Source: Diadema setosum
Taxonomy: Eukaryota; Echinodermata; Echinoidea; Diadematoida; Diadematidae
Length of the DNA: 64,000 nt
Assembly: GCA_033980235.1 (NCBI GenBank)
Contig: CM067067.1
Span: forward strand, 21,465,403-21,529,402
Reading direction: 5' to 3'
Below, piece by piece: positions 33,306 through 45,719 of this stretch (positions are counted from its first letter, which is position 1; each line of letters begins with the position of its first letter). Position numbers and translations under genes: made by a program. The notes beneath the pieces are model-generated. The model had not been told where the DNA came from. It saw only the letters and a program-made list of their open reading frames with translations, and searched no databases.

Positions 33306-33622
33306 GGGCTCTGTTGCATAAAGCTGTTTGTAAAGTTACATACGACTTTACGCATGACTTGAATATGGCAAGCCAAGTGGGTGTCCTAATCAATGTTACT
33401 TTCAATAGCTAAAGTTGAAATGTGCCGATGATAATGATTATTCTTACATGTTAACACACGTTTTTAATTGAAATAGTACTTTTGCCCCAACGCAGATGGA
33501 ATAGTGACATACAGTCGTACTTTGTTAAAACGTAAGGCAAGGCACACATATTGACACTTCATATTCCAGTCCTTCGTAAAGTCATGCGTAACTTAACGAA
33601 CAGCTTTATAAAAACAGGGCCC
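33306..33622. mobile_element. 317-bp MITE with about 50-bp terminal inverted repeats
   Basis: The left end GGGCTCTGTTGCATAAAGCT and the right end AGCTTTATAAAAACAGGGCCC are inverted copies. Pairing continues inward through GTTTGTAAAGTTAC and GTAACTTAACGAAC. Nearby inner sequence carries GACTTTACGCATGACT on the left and AAAGTCATGCGTAACT on the right. The GGGCCC-like termini link it to 15961-16156. No transposase is present. Confidence 0.7.
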
Positions 33623-36600
33623 AGAATTACCAATTCATTCTAGTTTAGCTTCTTGGAGCTGCAAGTGGGATTACCTCATCAGGTATCAAATATTGGACAG
33701 TGGACAATGGCGCAAGGTGCCCCCCCCCCCCATAAAAAAGAAAAAATAACTTATCATAATTATGTATGTTTCTTTGTGAACATACACATATAGGCCTGTA
33801 TTAAATATCAATATCAGCATTATTATTACGGGCTATCACATTGTGATGTTAAACTTTGATGTAACCTATCATATCGAAACCTAAAATTTGTAAGTGCAAA
33901 AGTAGAAGTATTAGCTCTGTTTTTTTTTATGTTGAAGTATGATGATTCTTTTTTATTTTCCCTAATTCTGACGTAATTCTTTGCCTTTCGCCGATACAGG
34001 GCGTAAAATGTATGTATACTAAAGCAGTTGTAGTTGTTGTTGTTTTCAGTGCATATAAGCAGTCGTCATTATGAATAGAATGTCCTTGTTGAGCTCGCCA
34101 GGGTTCCGTCAAAGCTGTTGCATTACAATTCCTCGAATACCCTTTGGTCTCGCCGCAGGAAAGGGTGAATTAGTGTTTCAATATAGATCCTTACTCTAAA
34201 GCCTTGTTGTTGTTGTTGCTATTGGATGATTTTTTTTACCTTATGAGGAATATCCAAGAACCTTCTGTCACTTATGCTTTGGATTGAGACTTAGCACTCC
34301 TATTGATTAGTTTCAATACTGAACATTCTTACTTTGTCTTTGTTACTGTCTTTTGGATTGATTTATCATGTACATTGTACTTTTTATGAGTTAAATAAAG
34401 AAGAAATTAAATAAAAAGTCGTATGTGGTATCCTTGAGTAAGTTTTTATTGACTTTGTCATGTACTTTGTATGACAGTGCTTTGAATATGATATTTTATG
34501 TATATTCATTTGTATATATTATATGTATACATATATCATGTATATGATGGGATATCTGCTTTAAATGGAAAGTGTTTGGAGAGTAATTAGAGTGGAATGT
34601 TGACACAGTGGTAATCTCTTTTGCACTTTGAAATCTATCAGGTGTGAAATTTTGTATAAAAGTTCCTAACGATTTTCTGCATCCAAACATCCAATTCACT
34701 GCCTAGATGTAATATATGAGCTCACCCGGCGATATTTTTTTTTCAACTCACATCCATCGCACAGCGATGTACGAAATACCCGTAGTCATAAAAAAGATGA
34801 ATATTGACTTTCTCCAATAGGCGTTGACGGACCCTGAAGCTAGTACCCCCCGCGGCTCTTCGAGCGCCGATAAAGATCGAACCGGGTCAATGGAATATCA
34901 TTATAAAGGGGGGGGGGGGGTGGGAAGGGTGGGGCAATGTGGATGAGTTTCGCGTATTGCACTAAAATGAAATTTGAGCAAAACTCGTGAAACAGCTGCT
35001 AACAATAGAACGGTGACCGAAAAGCGTTCTAACCACACGGCGGACGCACCCTACAAAAGAAGAAAATAACATGTCCCTCCTATTTAAAAAAATGGAACAA
35101 AATGAGAAACTAACAATATTGTATTAGGCACCTGAGCAGTGAAAAAAATTTTCGCTCACATATTTTTTTTTCCCCATGTCAATGCGTATCATATCAGTGA
35201 AAGTAGGTCTTAGACAATGTTGAATTCATTTGAACCCGTACCAATGACAAAATGACTACATTATTTAAATATCGTCCCGTGCATGCGGTGATGCTGTCAT
35301 TCATTCGATCACGTTTTAAACAAAAACAAAGCATGAACGTACAGCCATAAAAAGAACAAGAAGGTCTACAGCTTATTGAACGTCTCCCTCCTCAGCCGCT
35401 CAACTGAAAGCCGACAGCATTCATCCAACACAGTCTCATTGAAGCTCCACGATCTTGTTAAAGGGCAAATCGGAATCTCAACTTTTCATGAAACTTTCGT
35501 GTATTTTTTCTCTGTTAATCATAAACTCAATACCTTTTTTTTTACCTTTTTGGATAAAATTAATTGCATTATTTATATTTATGTGTGATATGATGAGTTT
35601 TTCTTTTTTTTTTTTTGTTATTTGTGTGGTTTGTATAAAAACGGTATAGCATGATTTTTTCCCCTATCTATGCCTTGAAAAGTCGACATGTTTTCTTTCC
35701 TAGCAGTTTAAAAGTCATTGGCTTTGTAAATAATATAGATGCTGACATGTTCTATAGTCTATGAGCAAAGCTGAACACAATTTAACCCGTTTTTTGTTGT
35801 TGATAAAGAAATAAAGAAAATGAAAGAACGTTAACATCAGTTCAAATGTAACTGTTGAAATGGGTATAAAATTACTTCAATATTTAAAAGTACAGATCTC
35901 ATCGATTTGACTCGCAAATCTACATTGTAGAATAACGTGTTTTTTTTTTCTTACCGACAAAGCTGAGCATGAAAGCAGAAATGTCGTCTGTTTTTAAAAA
36001 GCCTAAAAATTTCATTGGTAAAGGTTTTGAATGTCTTATCAAAACAATGGCGTGTGTGCAGGTCTACAGTACACTTAGAGCAAGATGTAATTATTCTCGG
36101 TTGACTTTTAAACGGAACAGGTGTTCAAAAGAAAGACTACAATGTCAAAATTGATAATCTTGCATACAAAAAATCTTTTCTGAAGTGGATATGAAAGATA
36201 GACTTTTTGAATTAAGATCTTCAATGGACCAAACCTTTTAAAACTGTGAAGATCAATATTCCAAAGCAACTGTATTAATACATAACATAAAATATTGAAA
36301 TATTGCAAACTACATTAATCGAGCCTTCTCTTTATAAACCACAATACACCAGGCATCGTAAAATCTATTTTTGTAGAGAGAAATTAATATTTACTCATTT
36401 TTAAAAGGGGTAATAGCTCGCTCGTGACATTCTGATTGGATCACCAAATGCTGTAAGTGGTCGGTCACAGAAAGTGACGTACTGTATAACGCTGCGTAGA
36501 CAGTAAATGACAGTTTATTTGTGGCATATGTCGCTCGAAGGGAAAAGGTACGTAAACGTTCGACCGTCTGAACGATATGTCTCAATTCTCCTCGCAAAGA

Positions 36601-37460
36601 TGGTTTTCAATGCCGCGCAGACTATACGTACGCCTTTATGTTCGTCGGCTTTCGTTTGCTCTCTTCATAAGGACTCAGTAATTGCCGTTGATGCCCATTG
36701 CGAGTTTGCAAATTATGCTGACAAGGACGGTGGAGAAAGTTTCATGGTGTGTTTATCGAGAGAAAGACAATGACCGGATTTCTGCCCGAGACTGTCACCG
36801 CTTGCCTCAGGATGTATTGCAATTTAATGAAGGCTGTTGTGTTTATAAGACGGAGCTTAATTACGGTTTCTTTCTCATATAGGCCATTTCTTTGCCATTT
36901 CATTTGTTTCATTTCATTTGTTTGTAGAACTCGATGACAGTTTTCTTTAATATGAGGCAGATAGATGAAGAGGAAAAGAGACTCAAAAGAATGAGAAAAC
37001 TTGAGAAAATGATAATAATATAGCTGTCTCTTCTGTGTGGTCACTTTAACACTAGCGCATTATGCGAGATCAGAAGCCATGGTTATAAGAAACTGTTTCC
37101 TATTCACGAGAGTATACATGGTATATCAATTCATACGCCGAGTTTATACGGGCTTGCAAGAGTGCAAATACACATGACACACGTAGACCTTCACACAGAT
37201 AAGCAAAATACCGCCCTTTATCAAGTTTAATGATATCATATCCGCAAGTGTAGCAAAACTTCTCTTTCTTGTCCTAAAACAACAACAACAACAACGACAA
37301 TAACAAAGGCGCATGCGCACACACACACACCCGCACACTTACACCACATACTGCTACTAACACTGATAGCGCTATATTTTTCAACCGTCTCAAATTTTGG
37401 CGTGTCGTATTTTTTTTAAAGTAAAAGAATATAAATTATTAGTGGAAAAGTGAGCAAAGA
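33623..37460. other. Gene-poor region, ORFs without recognised domains
   Basis: AT-rich. A possible plus-strand LINE tail (GTTAAATAAAGAAGAAATT, about 34390) follows a T-rich 3' UTR-like stretch. Poly-G lies at 34909-34920. Between 36391 and 37044 several overlapping frames of 66-100 codons occur on both strands, without a domain or convincing splice signals. A palindromic NRF1-like GCGCATGCGC is at 37309-37318. Confidence 0.4.
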
Positions 37461-37463
37461 AAA

Positions 37464-37541
37464 TGGGATTCCATCGGGAGTCGAACCCGAGACCTCCGGA
37501 TTGCTAGACCGGTGCTGTACCGACTGAGCTATAGAAAGCCC
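37464..37541 (-). tRNA. tRNA-like gene or SINE head, Ala(AGC)-like anticodon
   Basis: On the minus strand: A box TAGCTCAGTCGGTACAG and B box GGTTCGACTC. The T arm CGGG/CCCG is intact, and the anticodon loop CTAGCAA would give anticodon AGC (Ala). A TTTT terminator lies just beyond the 3' end. The acceptor stem has two mismatched pairs, the D stem has one, and the lowest anticodon pair is T-T, so it is degenerate. It may be a tRNA pseudogene or the promoter of a tRNA-derived SINE, a very common family in marine invertebrates. Confidence 0.5.
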
Positions 37542-37544
37542 TAG

Positions 37545-38880
37545 TACAGTGTTCGTCCCAGAAACCCTTAATTCTCAATGCTCGGGTGGTCAGAAGCTAT
37601 AGCAGTGTGTTTGTGTGTGACACACACGCACACACTTGAACCTGGCATAAACCCGAAGGATAATTCAACTTGGGGATAAATGCGAGGGATCACCGAAGTG
37701 ATGCAGCTTTTTGAGTTTGTAACAAATAAAGACAGAAGATTTTTTTTTTTTTTAATTTAAAAGAATATAATACACTTTACTTCTGTAAATCCCAGTTATC
37801 CTAATTTCACTTAATTCGTGTCGTTAGGCAGGCTTCAGGCTCACTTGATTACAGGGATGAAGCCCCATAATTTCTGATTTGGTTTGATGGTAAGATTGCA
37901 ACATTTTGTGAAGTGTTTTCTTTTTTTCTTTTTTTTTAATCAACTGAGATTCACAACGTCAAATCCATTTGAAGAACATTGCAGTTTCCCGCTTGAAGTC
38001 CTGTGTAAGTTAGCCAGTTGACAATGAGCTGATTTTTCTTTAACACGCGTATCCCATAGACTCCCGCCAGAGTATACTCTGGACTAGACTTCAACAGGTT
38101 AACAAAGTTGGTTGCAATGCACTAATGCAACATTTCACAAGATTTGAAATGCATGCCAGCAGTTTGAAGCTACAATTGAAGACACAAATGGCATAAACAT
38201 TGATTTGTATATATTACGTCATCATGGATTATCCAGTAATCGATGGAGAGATCGAATGTAACATAATAACGAACAAAATGTAATGATAACAAAATTATTG
38301 AATGTATCTGAAGAAATAAGAATAAAAGACAACGTTCATGAGGAGTGTATGTCGGGCAGTTGATTTACCCCTATAAAAGGGATATCTTTTAAACTTATTC
38401 GAATCCAAGGAAAAGTGACACTGTGATTTTAATCTAGTTGTCTACCAGGGCGGCCATAGATTTCATCAAAACTAGTATAGCTGCACGGTTACGATGATCC
38501 GTAAATAAGATATTATAGTTTGTCTCATTTTCAAGATCCGTCAAGGACTCCATGCATAAGAATTTTAATATTCTGTCGTCAGGCGAAACAATCAGAAAAT
38601 AAGAATTTTTTTTTTTAATTCCTAAAACTTAAACTGAGCATAAACATAATAATATTCATCAATTATCTTGCCTCTACTTCAAAGAACCCACCTTCTCCCA
38701 TGCTCAACCTATGAAATCTCTCTAAAGAAAACCAGTCAGAAGATTTTAAGATTGTCAGTGAATAGTAAGACAGACAGACATGCAAATGAAAGATTGAAAA
38801 GAATATAGAATAGATTGGAAAGGAGTACATGTATTATGAATACAATGGGTGGTGCTTCAAGAAATGTCAGAGACTTTGTA
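37545..38880. other. No supported gene; would be luqin intron on minus strand
   Basis: This lies directly downstream (minus strand) of the luqin exon, so if the gene is intact it is intronic. I looked for a Cys-pair exon here and found none. An AG acceptor near 38724 with TTTTCTTTAG opens a 19-residue frame without cysteines, which I rejected. Confidence 0.4.
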
Positions 38881-38885
38881 TTTAC

Positions 38886-39126
38886 CTTGGCTATTGTAAA
38901 ATCTCTTGCCCCATCGCATGAATTTGTGAGGTTTCCCGCCCGGCGAGCGGATCTCCTGGGCCGAGGCACAGAGGGGTCCACATTGCAGGAGAAAACAGGC
39001 GACTAGGAGTAGGAGAAGGAGAACGAGGTTGGAGGAAGGGTGTGAGGGGTGGATCCGGCGGAAGTTTCCTGGGCAGGTCGATCGGCTCCATTGCCTGCTA
39101 GCAGTGCCTTGTAGTGTGAAGAACAT
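38886..39126 (-). CDS. Luqin-type neuropeptide precursor, 5' coding exon
   Basis: From the ATG at 39126 the frame encodes a long n-region (through RRIHPSHPSSN) and a hydrophobic core LVLLLLLLVACFLL. A predicted signal peptidase site after CASA (about residue 56) would release QEIRSPGGKPHKFMRW followed by Gly-Lys-Arg. Gly is the amide donor and Lys-Arg the prohormone convertase site, so the product would be pyroGlu-EIRSPGGKPHKFMRW-amide. A C-terminal KFMRW-amide core is the signature of ambulacrarian luqins, relatives of the protostome luqin/RYamide family acting through a G-protein-coupled receptor. The exon ends at 38886 with CAAG and donor GTAAAT in phase 1. The Cys-pair C-terminal domain is missing and must lie in a later exon. 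An in-frame GTG at 39132 is not used as start. Confidence 0.82.
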
Positions 39127-39129
39127 CGT

Positions 39130-39410
39130 CACCCGACTTGTGTCTTGCTGCTACTCGGCCGTGCGGGGGGAAAGACGTGGAGTTCTCGCTGTTGCCCTTT
39201 TGAGGGACGACACACAAAATTGCCCGTTTGGTAGGAAGAAAAGAAAACGGAAACGATCCCTTGAAAGAGTTACCCGCGATTGCCTTTCCCCTCTATAACT
39301 ACTTGGAGTTGTAAGATCTTAGACTTTACTAAACCATGAAAATTTTGTGATAAAAGTCGTGCTTTACTACTCAGTAAGGGGGTGGGGCGCTTTTGTTTTC
39401 TTTTTTTTTT
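39130..39410 (-). promoter_or_regulatory. Upstream region of luqin exon (GC-rich)
   Basis: The sequence directly 5' of the luqin ATG on the minus strand is GC-richer than its surroundings, fitting a 5' UTR or proximal promoter. A weak TATA-like TTATAGAG lies near 39293-39300 on the minus strand. A start site cannot be fixed. Confidence 0.3.
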
Positions 39411-39570
39411 TTTAACAGAGCTGACTGTTATTCAGCATCAGAGCGATTCAAAGCTATCGAACGACACAATTCATCCGAGATGACCGCTTTTTCTCTGGCA
39501 CGTTATTCCTCCCTCGGTGGGTGTCCCAGGTGGCCGCGTCTTCGCCTTGGCGTCTTTCGTTTCTTAGCAC
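39411..39570 (+). other. Exon-like segment, unidentified
   Basis: A strong acceptor (a 13-T tract then AACAG at about 39411-39416) and possible donors GTAAAG (about 39572) and GTAAGT (about 39600) frame an open stretch on the plus strand. It contains an ATG, then TAFSLARYSSLGG. No family is recognised. It lies head-to-head with the luqin exon, so it could be a divergent transcript. Poly-T acceptors arise easily by chance in this DNA. Confidence 0.2.
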
Positions 39571-39659
39571 TCGGTAAAGCGGAGAAATCAATGCCGCCGA
39601 GTAAGTCTAACGGTCTACTCGACATCTAGTGGCGGGGATCTCAGCGGGCGTCGGAAAAG

Positions 39660-40860
39660 GAAAAACCCCTTCAAGCGTTGCAGCACGCGCGTGTTCACTG
39701 CTCACTGTTCAATAGCTGATGAGGATTAACGTCGCCTCTCCTTTCTCTTTCGCTCTCCTGCTTGAGCTTGTTTAATGGCAACAGACCTGAAGCAGGGCAT
39801 CTCTTATACATCTAATCGACGACAATTTGTACTTCGCCTGGTTTTCGTGACGTTATCGTGTGCTTGGCCAATGATATCGACGCACACTCCTACGCAAGCT
39901 ACAATGATTTTAATTGGATACTGTCCCCCCCCCCCCTCTCTCTCTCTCTCTATCTATCTCGTTTCCATACTTCTCTGGTAATGTTCAGTGGACGACGTGC
40001 GTTCAAGTGATGTTACAGAAATGTTAAAAGGAAGTCTCAAAATAGTCATGGTCTGCATTAAATGACTTTTTGTTTTCACGAATAATTATTGTCTCAACCC
40101 CCGATCTTAGCTGCGGATTCCAGTTAGAATTACATAATCAAACGTATGGTAAAGAGGCGTTAGTCTCTCACGTCAAACGCGATTACGTCTGGCATCTCGT
40201 CATTTACTGAGGCCTACAACACCTTGTAATCAAATACAAACGCCAATTGCAGGCAGCCTTCTCTTGATCATGGTACCTGACGCGAAAAGTTGGCACACAC
40301 ACGCACACACACTCATATTAATATATGTATATTTATATATATTTATATATATATATATAAATGTATTAGTATATACACACACATTATATACCACACAAAA
40401 TATACAATCTTTGACAATATATACATTGCTTTCTTTTTTATACCCTTAGCCCTGTCGCCTTCTCTGTGCATGTGTGTGGGGTGAAACGTCTGCTTTTCTT
40501 TGAGGTCACTGTTTCATTTCTTTCTTTATTCTGTAGTGTCAACAATGACCATGCAAATCTTTTCATGTATGTGCCAATACTTTATAATGATGAAAAAGTA
40601 ATAATGATAATCATAATATTGATAACAATAACAATGATAATGATAGCAAGTTTTTATGTGACGCATTTCAGACTTGAAATGAATTTCAATACGCTTTAAA
40701 GACAAATTATGACCTAGTACAAAATACACCAACAAAAATTACAGACAGCCTTCGATTTTTACTCTTGCAAACTTTTAATCTTTTAATGTCATTGGTGCAT
40801 CTGTGAGCATTTCAGTTTATGTTACGCCAAATCCGCCGTACAGGAGAGAGTAATTATGTA
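39660..40860. other. No supported gene
   Basis: It contains a C-run followed by CT repeats (39925-39955), a CACACA/TATATA-rich patch at 40290-40380 and an ATAATGATAA-type AT repeat at 40590-40640. Confidence 0.4.
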
Positions 40861-40864
40861 GACA

Positions 40865-40867
<3 letters not shown>

Positions 40868-40956
<89 letters not shown>

Positions 40957-40968
40957 CGTGTGTCTGTA
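40868..40968. repeat. (TG)n microsatellite
   Basis: About 45 TG units with one GACTG interruption near 40897. Confidence 0.95.
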
Positions 40969-40969
40969 T

Positions 40970-42360
40970 GTGTGTATTGACTAATAGAATTAAATTCTAT
41001 CAATTCTCTTCTGCACTGAAGTGGAGTTAAATCATTGTCACTAAATCTGTATAAGAAACGTCTCCTTGCTTGCTTGTTTTTGACAGAGATTTTTTTTTTT
41101 TTGCGTAAAGATATCTTGTAACAAAATGATGTAAGCTTTCTAACGCAAATCTTCGAAATTTTCTATCCTCTCACCCACCTACAAAAGAAATGGTTTACTA
41201 GTAATGCAGAACGGAACTAAATAAAAAAAAAAAACATGAAATCAGCTAGATTGGATTCATTAATCAGAATTGGCGTTCCGAGAAACAGACCATTATCCTC
41301 GAATTCATAGGTTGATCGGAAGTATTTTCACTTGTTGCTTAAATCGATTAGATTGATGGAGGTGTGGAGTATGTGGTATTTTGCCTGTTTGCTAGTGTGT
41401 ATGAACGTGTGTGTGTGTGGGGGGGGGGGGAGTTGGTGGGTGTGTGTATGTGCGCGTTGAGGGTGCGTGGAGTGGTTTTGGTAGGTTTATCGGATAGCAG
41501 AGTGCAGAGTGGTTATATGGAAAATGGCGCCTCCGCTTATAGGGTGCACGCCCGCACGTTGACGAAAGTAATACTTTTTAGCAAATAACACAGTATTTGA
41601 TAATAACAGCGACATATTATCAAATAAAACCGTATTATTTCATAATGACAAACAACGCGGTAAAAGGCTTTGATTAACAATTATTGTCAGGAACTGCTAA
41701 TTAAATTTTTCACAGTGACTCATTTATTGCAATATATGCAGACTTCTGATCAGGAAATTTTACTTGGAATAGAAAATTAACAATTATAAAGCTTAAAGCT
41801 TGGTAAATGGATTTATGAGATTTTCTGGTACCATTCTTCGTAAATGTCGTTCAAAATACAGGATTGTTAGTCTCTAATAATGTTATATATTTGCCTAGTC
41901 CCGATGAAGTAAGTATTCTAATGTGTTCCAAGGAACGCAATTCTTTACGCAGACTTTGTCCGTTTATTCCCTTAAGACAAAACCAAAGTAAAAAAAAAAA
42001 TCGTCAACATGAAATGCACTTATTAATTCGTTTCTGATTGACACTTGAGTAAACCAGTAAGAGTGGAATTTTAATAGACATGGGTTCAGAAAATTCAACA
42101 ATGGTTGACTATCAAAAGAAAAGACGCCATCTAAAACGCTGAAGCTGAACAAAACATAACTAAACAAAGACCAATCAATTAACCACATTTCAACTGCACA
42201 GCACTCATCCGTCATAATTTTTTGCTTGATTAGCAAAATTCTTTGCGTGTCTTTGATGAACCCACTATTTGTCTTACGCTAGTATTGAGAGATAAAAATG
42301 AAGGAAATATAAAAGAAAAGATCCCGCTGAGCGTCTTTCTTTTTAGCAACTCTTGATCGC
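40970..42360. other. No supported feature
   Basis: AT-rich. A GT/poly-G patch at 41405-41430 is low complexity. No exon was identified. Confidence 0.4.
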
Positions 42361-42369
42361 GTTATATAT

Positions 42370-42374
42370 GTGTA

Positions 42375-42451
<77 letters not shown>
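42370..42451. repeat. (TA)n followed by (GA)n
   Basis: TA array to about 42417, then a GA array of about 16 units to 42451. Confidence 0.95.
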
Positions 42452-42454
<3 letters not shown>

Positions 42455-44690
42455 GACAAACATGAATTCATCAATATGCAGCCCCAGATTATGCAGTCAT
42501 AAAAATGGTGCAGTTTACCACGGATTCTCTACTAGAGAAGCCGCTGTCTACATGGTTGACCCCTAAGAGTATTAAAGTTCTCAGCAAGACAGAGACATGC
42601 CAAAGCGAAGAACCATTAGAAACATTAATGTTTAAAATAGAATGTGTCACAAGTACGTATTGCAAGGAGCTTAAAGCTTCTAGCAATCAAGATATGGATT
42701 AGCATCTACGTAGAAAACTGAAATATTATGTGTTCAGAGCTCATGCCCACGTAAATGTTGTTGTTTGATTGCTCATTGCTATTAAAGTTTCTTTTTTTTA
42801 ATCTTTTTATAAACAAGAAAAGAATAAGGTTATCAGAAATTAAATCTCAAAGACAAGAAAAGACAAAAACAACCAATCAAGCATGTGGAACCAAAGAAGA
42901 AATAAAGACTCAAAAATACATTCCGACAGTCTAGTTTATCATACGTCCTCAACAGTAAACAGACCTCTGTTTAAACACACACCATGCAGACGCCCAAGAT
43001 CCTACGTAAGGGGTGCATCAATCACACAGATGTAGTAGAAAGAAGGAGATGACACGAAATATTAGTGTTATAATTTTCTTTTTATACTTTAATAAGTCAT
43101 CTCGTCTTTTATTGATAGGAATTGCTCTTCAGTTTGCTTTACACATCCAATTATTGTCGTCTCTACGCCACTCAGACAATATTGCCCGGAGTGCAATGTT
43201 AAAAATTCGCTCTTTTGTGCGTAAACACAAGCCAAAATAATTATAGGAAGGAAGGTTGCGTGTCTTTCATCCCTGACATGCCCGAGGAACTTCGGTAAAT
43301 GGACGTGCATTTACCAAACATATCAAACTGCCGTGCAGAATATATCCCAGCTAATAGTTTGCGCTCACTTATAGCTTAAAGGGGAATAAAATGAAAACAG
43401 AATCAAACGAAGAGTATAGACGCCTTGGATCATCACTTCTCAATGTTTTCTTTTTTTTTCTTTTGCTTAGTTACATTCTGTGTCCGTAATTCCTTCTCAA
43501 CTGTCATTTTCTACATTTATTTTATTAACACCGTTTCTAACTACACTTCATGTATATTTCTTTACCTGTTGTGCTTTAAACTCACATGTTATGATAATGT
43601 GAAATGAGAAAATAATACTAGTGCTGTGAAATAGGAAACGTGAACTGCGTAAATTGGGTAGGTTTGCAAAAATCAAAATCACTTGAATCATTTATTTGTT
43701 TTTATTGCTATCATTATTGCTAATGATTCCCAGATGTTTACAAATGTAAGTACCTCCTTACTTACTACTCAATCCTACAGCGCGTCCTTTCGGCTTTGAA
43801 TTTAAATGCTGATCAGGGGTAATGTATAACCAACACAACGTTTCTACATAGAAGTAGAATTGCTCCACCCCAATCCTTACCCACCCACCCACTCTCCAAA
43901 CAACAGACAAGTATGTGGGAAATTGCTTGAATACTGTTCTTTCATTGCTGAGGGTCGTGTGTGCATGTCAACCTTTGATTCCATGACCTTAATAGTGTGT
44001 CACCATGGTTTCATCGCTAGGTTTTTTTTTTCCCCCTAGCAAGTTATCTACAGTAGATATTAAGAATGTAGGCCTATTCCTCATACACAGGGATACCTTT
44101 TGATCAACACCTATTCCGTACCTCATTAAACAATTGAGTGTGTGTGTGAGCGTGTGTGTGTGTGTGTGTTCTCTTATTCCCTTAAAAAGTAAACATGTAT
44201 TACAACTATATTTCTGTATGAATATAGATGTAAGTCACGCATTCCTTCCCACACGGGATGTTAATTCATTTCACTTCATTTTGTCTCATTCTTTGTTTTC
44301 TTTTCACAAGTCATACAATCGTGACATACATCTACGCATCAACCAAAAATAATAATAGTAATAAAAATTCCACCTACTCAAATGAACTTTACATAAAAAT
44401 TTATTACTTAAATGGGAGCACGAGCGTTCATTATTTATAAATTAATCATTACATTATTCTTATGAGTAATCACTTATGTAGGCTGGAAAATCAGCTTTGC
44501 GCCCCATTAAGAAGAAATGATACATTCATGACAATACACTACTTTACGAAAATTGCTCGCTAGCCAAGAATTTTACCGAAGAAAAACCTGTAATTCGCTG
44601 GAGAAAACTTTTTTTTTTTTCATTCGTCATACAGACATTTATAAGTGTTTCATGTAAACAGTGAATCTCAGAAAATCAGACATGGCGCAT
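42455..44690. other. No supported gene
   Basis: AT-rich. At 43376 there is a TTAAAGGGGAAT terminus similar to the TTAA-flanked MITE family at 47653, but no partner end was found. A GT array lies at 44133-44169. Frames have no recognised domain. Confidence 0.4.
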
Positions 44691-44694
44691 GATG

Positions 44695-44980
44695 ATAATA
44701 ATGATGTTGATAATAATAATAGTGGTAATAATTTCAACAACAACGATGATGATAACAATATGATGATATTAACAATAGTAATAATAAAACTTTAATAATG
44801 ATAATCAAGAAATGATCAGTGTACCAGAGCGTTTATCAATGGAAGATTAGTGTTTTAGTTTTACACCACTATTGTATGTCTTCTCCTATAACCACAATTG
44901 ACCACTGTTTAAACGTGCCTGTCGGGACTATTGGCTATATTTCTGAGAGAAAGAGAGAGAGAGAGAGAGACAGAGAGACT
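44695..44980. repeat. ATGATAATA-type AT-rich array and (GA)n
   Basis: An imperfect GATAATAATAATG-type array (about 44695-44800) and a short GA array (about 44946-44974). Confidence 0.8.
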
Positions 44981-45155
44981 TTTATAATGGTTACAAAGTT
45001 GAATTGACCTTAACATTATTCTTTAAACTGTTTATTTCTTCCGTCATACCTTCTGCAATATCAAGTTAGAGTAATATCAATGATCACATGATTTCATTAA
45101 CAAAAATATTTTGTGGTATACCCACAAACTACCCACAAACTTATGTGCTTGTGTT

Positions 45156-45224
45156 AGTGCGCGTGTGTGGGTGTGTGTGTGTGTGTGTATGTGTATTTGT
45201 GCGTGTCATTATTAATCGTCAGTA

Positions 45225-45258
<34 letters not shown>
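45156..45258. repeat. Two (GT)n arrays separated by a duplicated spacer
   Basis: GT arrays at about 45165-45190 and 45226-45258 are each followed by the same segment, a GCGTGTCATTATT / GCGCGTCATTATT block with CGTCAGTAAT. The whole GT-plus-spacer unit is thus tandemly duplicated at least once. Confidence 0.75.
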
Positions 45259-45260
<2 letters not shown>

Positions 45261-45559
45261 ATGCGCGTCATTATTAGTCGTCAGTAATCCAAAGAAAACC
45301 CTGGCAAGAAACATTATGTGCATCTCATGGAGAGAATGAACATCCTATATTCGTTACCTTCTACCAACAGTAAGTCAATGTAAATCCAATGAAGTCGTGG
45401 TGGACAAACAAAGTAAAATTGTGGAAGGCAAACAAAATGTGTATGCATGTATACGCGGCCTAATTTTCTGGCGGCAACAGGAGCGTTTCAAATGCAGAAA
45501 AATAATTTCAAATTCCTCTTTTTCCACTTCTCGTCTTTCTTCTCCCCCCCTTTTTTTTT

Positions 45560-45710
45560 TGGTGGTCGTCTTCTTCTTCTTCCTCTTCTTTTTCTTCTTC
45601 TTCTTCTTCATCTTTTTCTTCTTCTTCTTCTTCTTCTTTTTCTCCTACGTCTTCATCTTCTTCTCCTCCTCCTCCTCCTTCTTTTCCTTCTCCATCTTCC
45701 TCTCCTCCAC
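45560..45710. repeat. (CTT)n pyrimidine-rich array
   Basis: A long pyrimidine strand of TTC/CTT and TCC units. Reading frames across it are low-complexity Phe/Leu or Glu/Lys runs and are not genes. Confidence 0.95.
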
Positions 45711-45719
45711 TCCTATCAA

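Noticed and set aside
32763..33362. 199-codon frame
   Set aside because: It depends on the (ACT)n array and runs into unrelated AT-rich DNA and the MITE.
36391..37044. Overlapping frames of 66-100 codons
   Set aside because: No domain, signal peptide or splice framing, and both strands are equally open.
38660..38730. Acceptor TTTTCTTTAG at about 38724 (minus) as the luqin second exon
   Set aside because: The frame is only 19 codons, without the expected Cys pair.
38889..39132. GTG start at 39132 for the luqin exon
   Set aside because: A vertebrate/invertebrate nuclear gene should begin with ATG, and ATG at 39126 is in frame.
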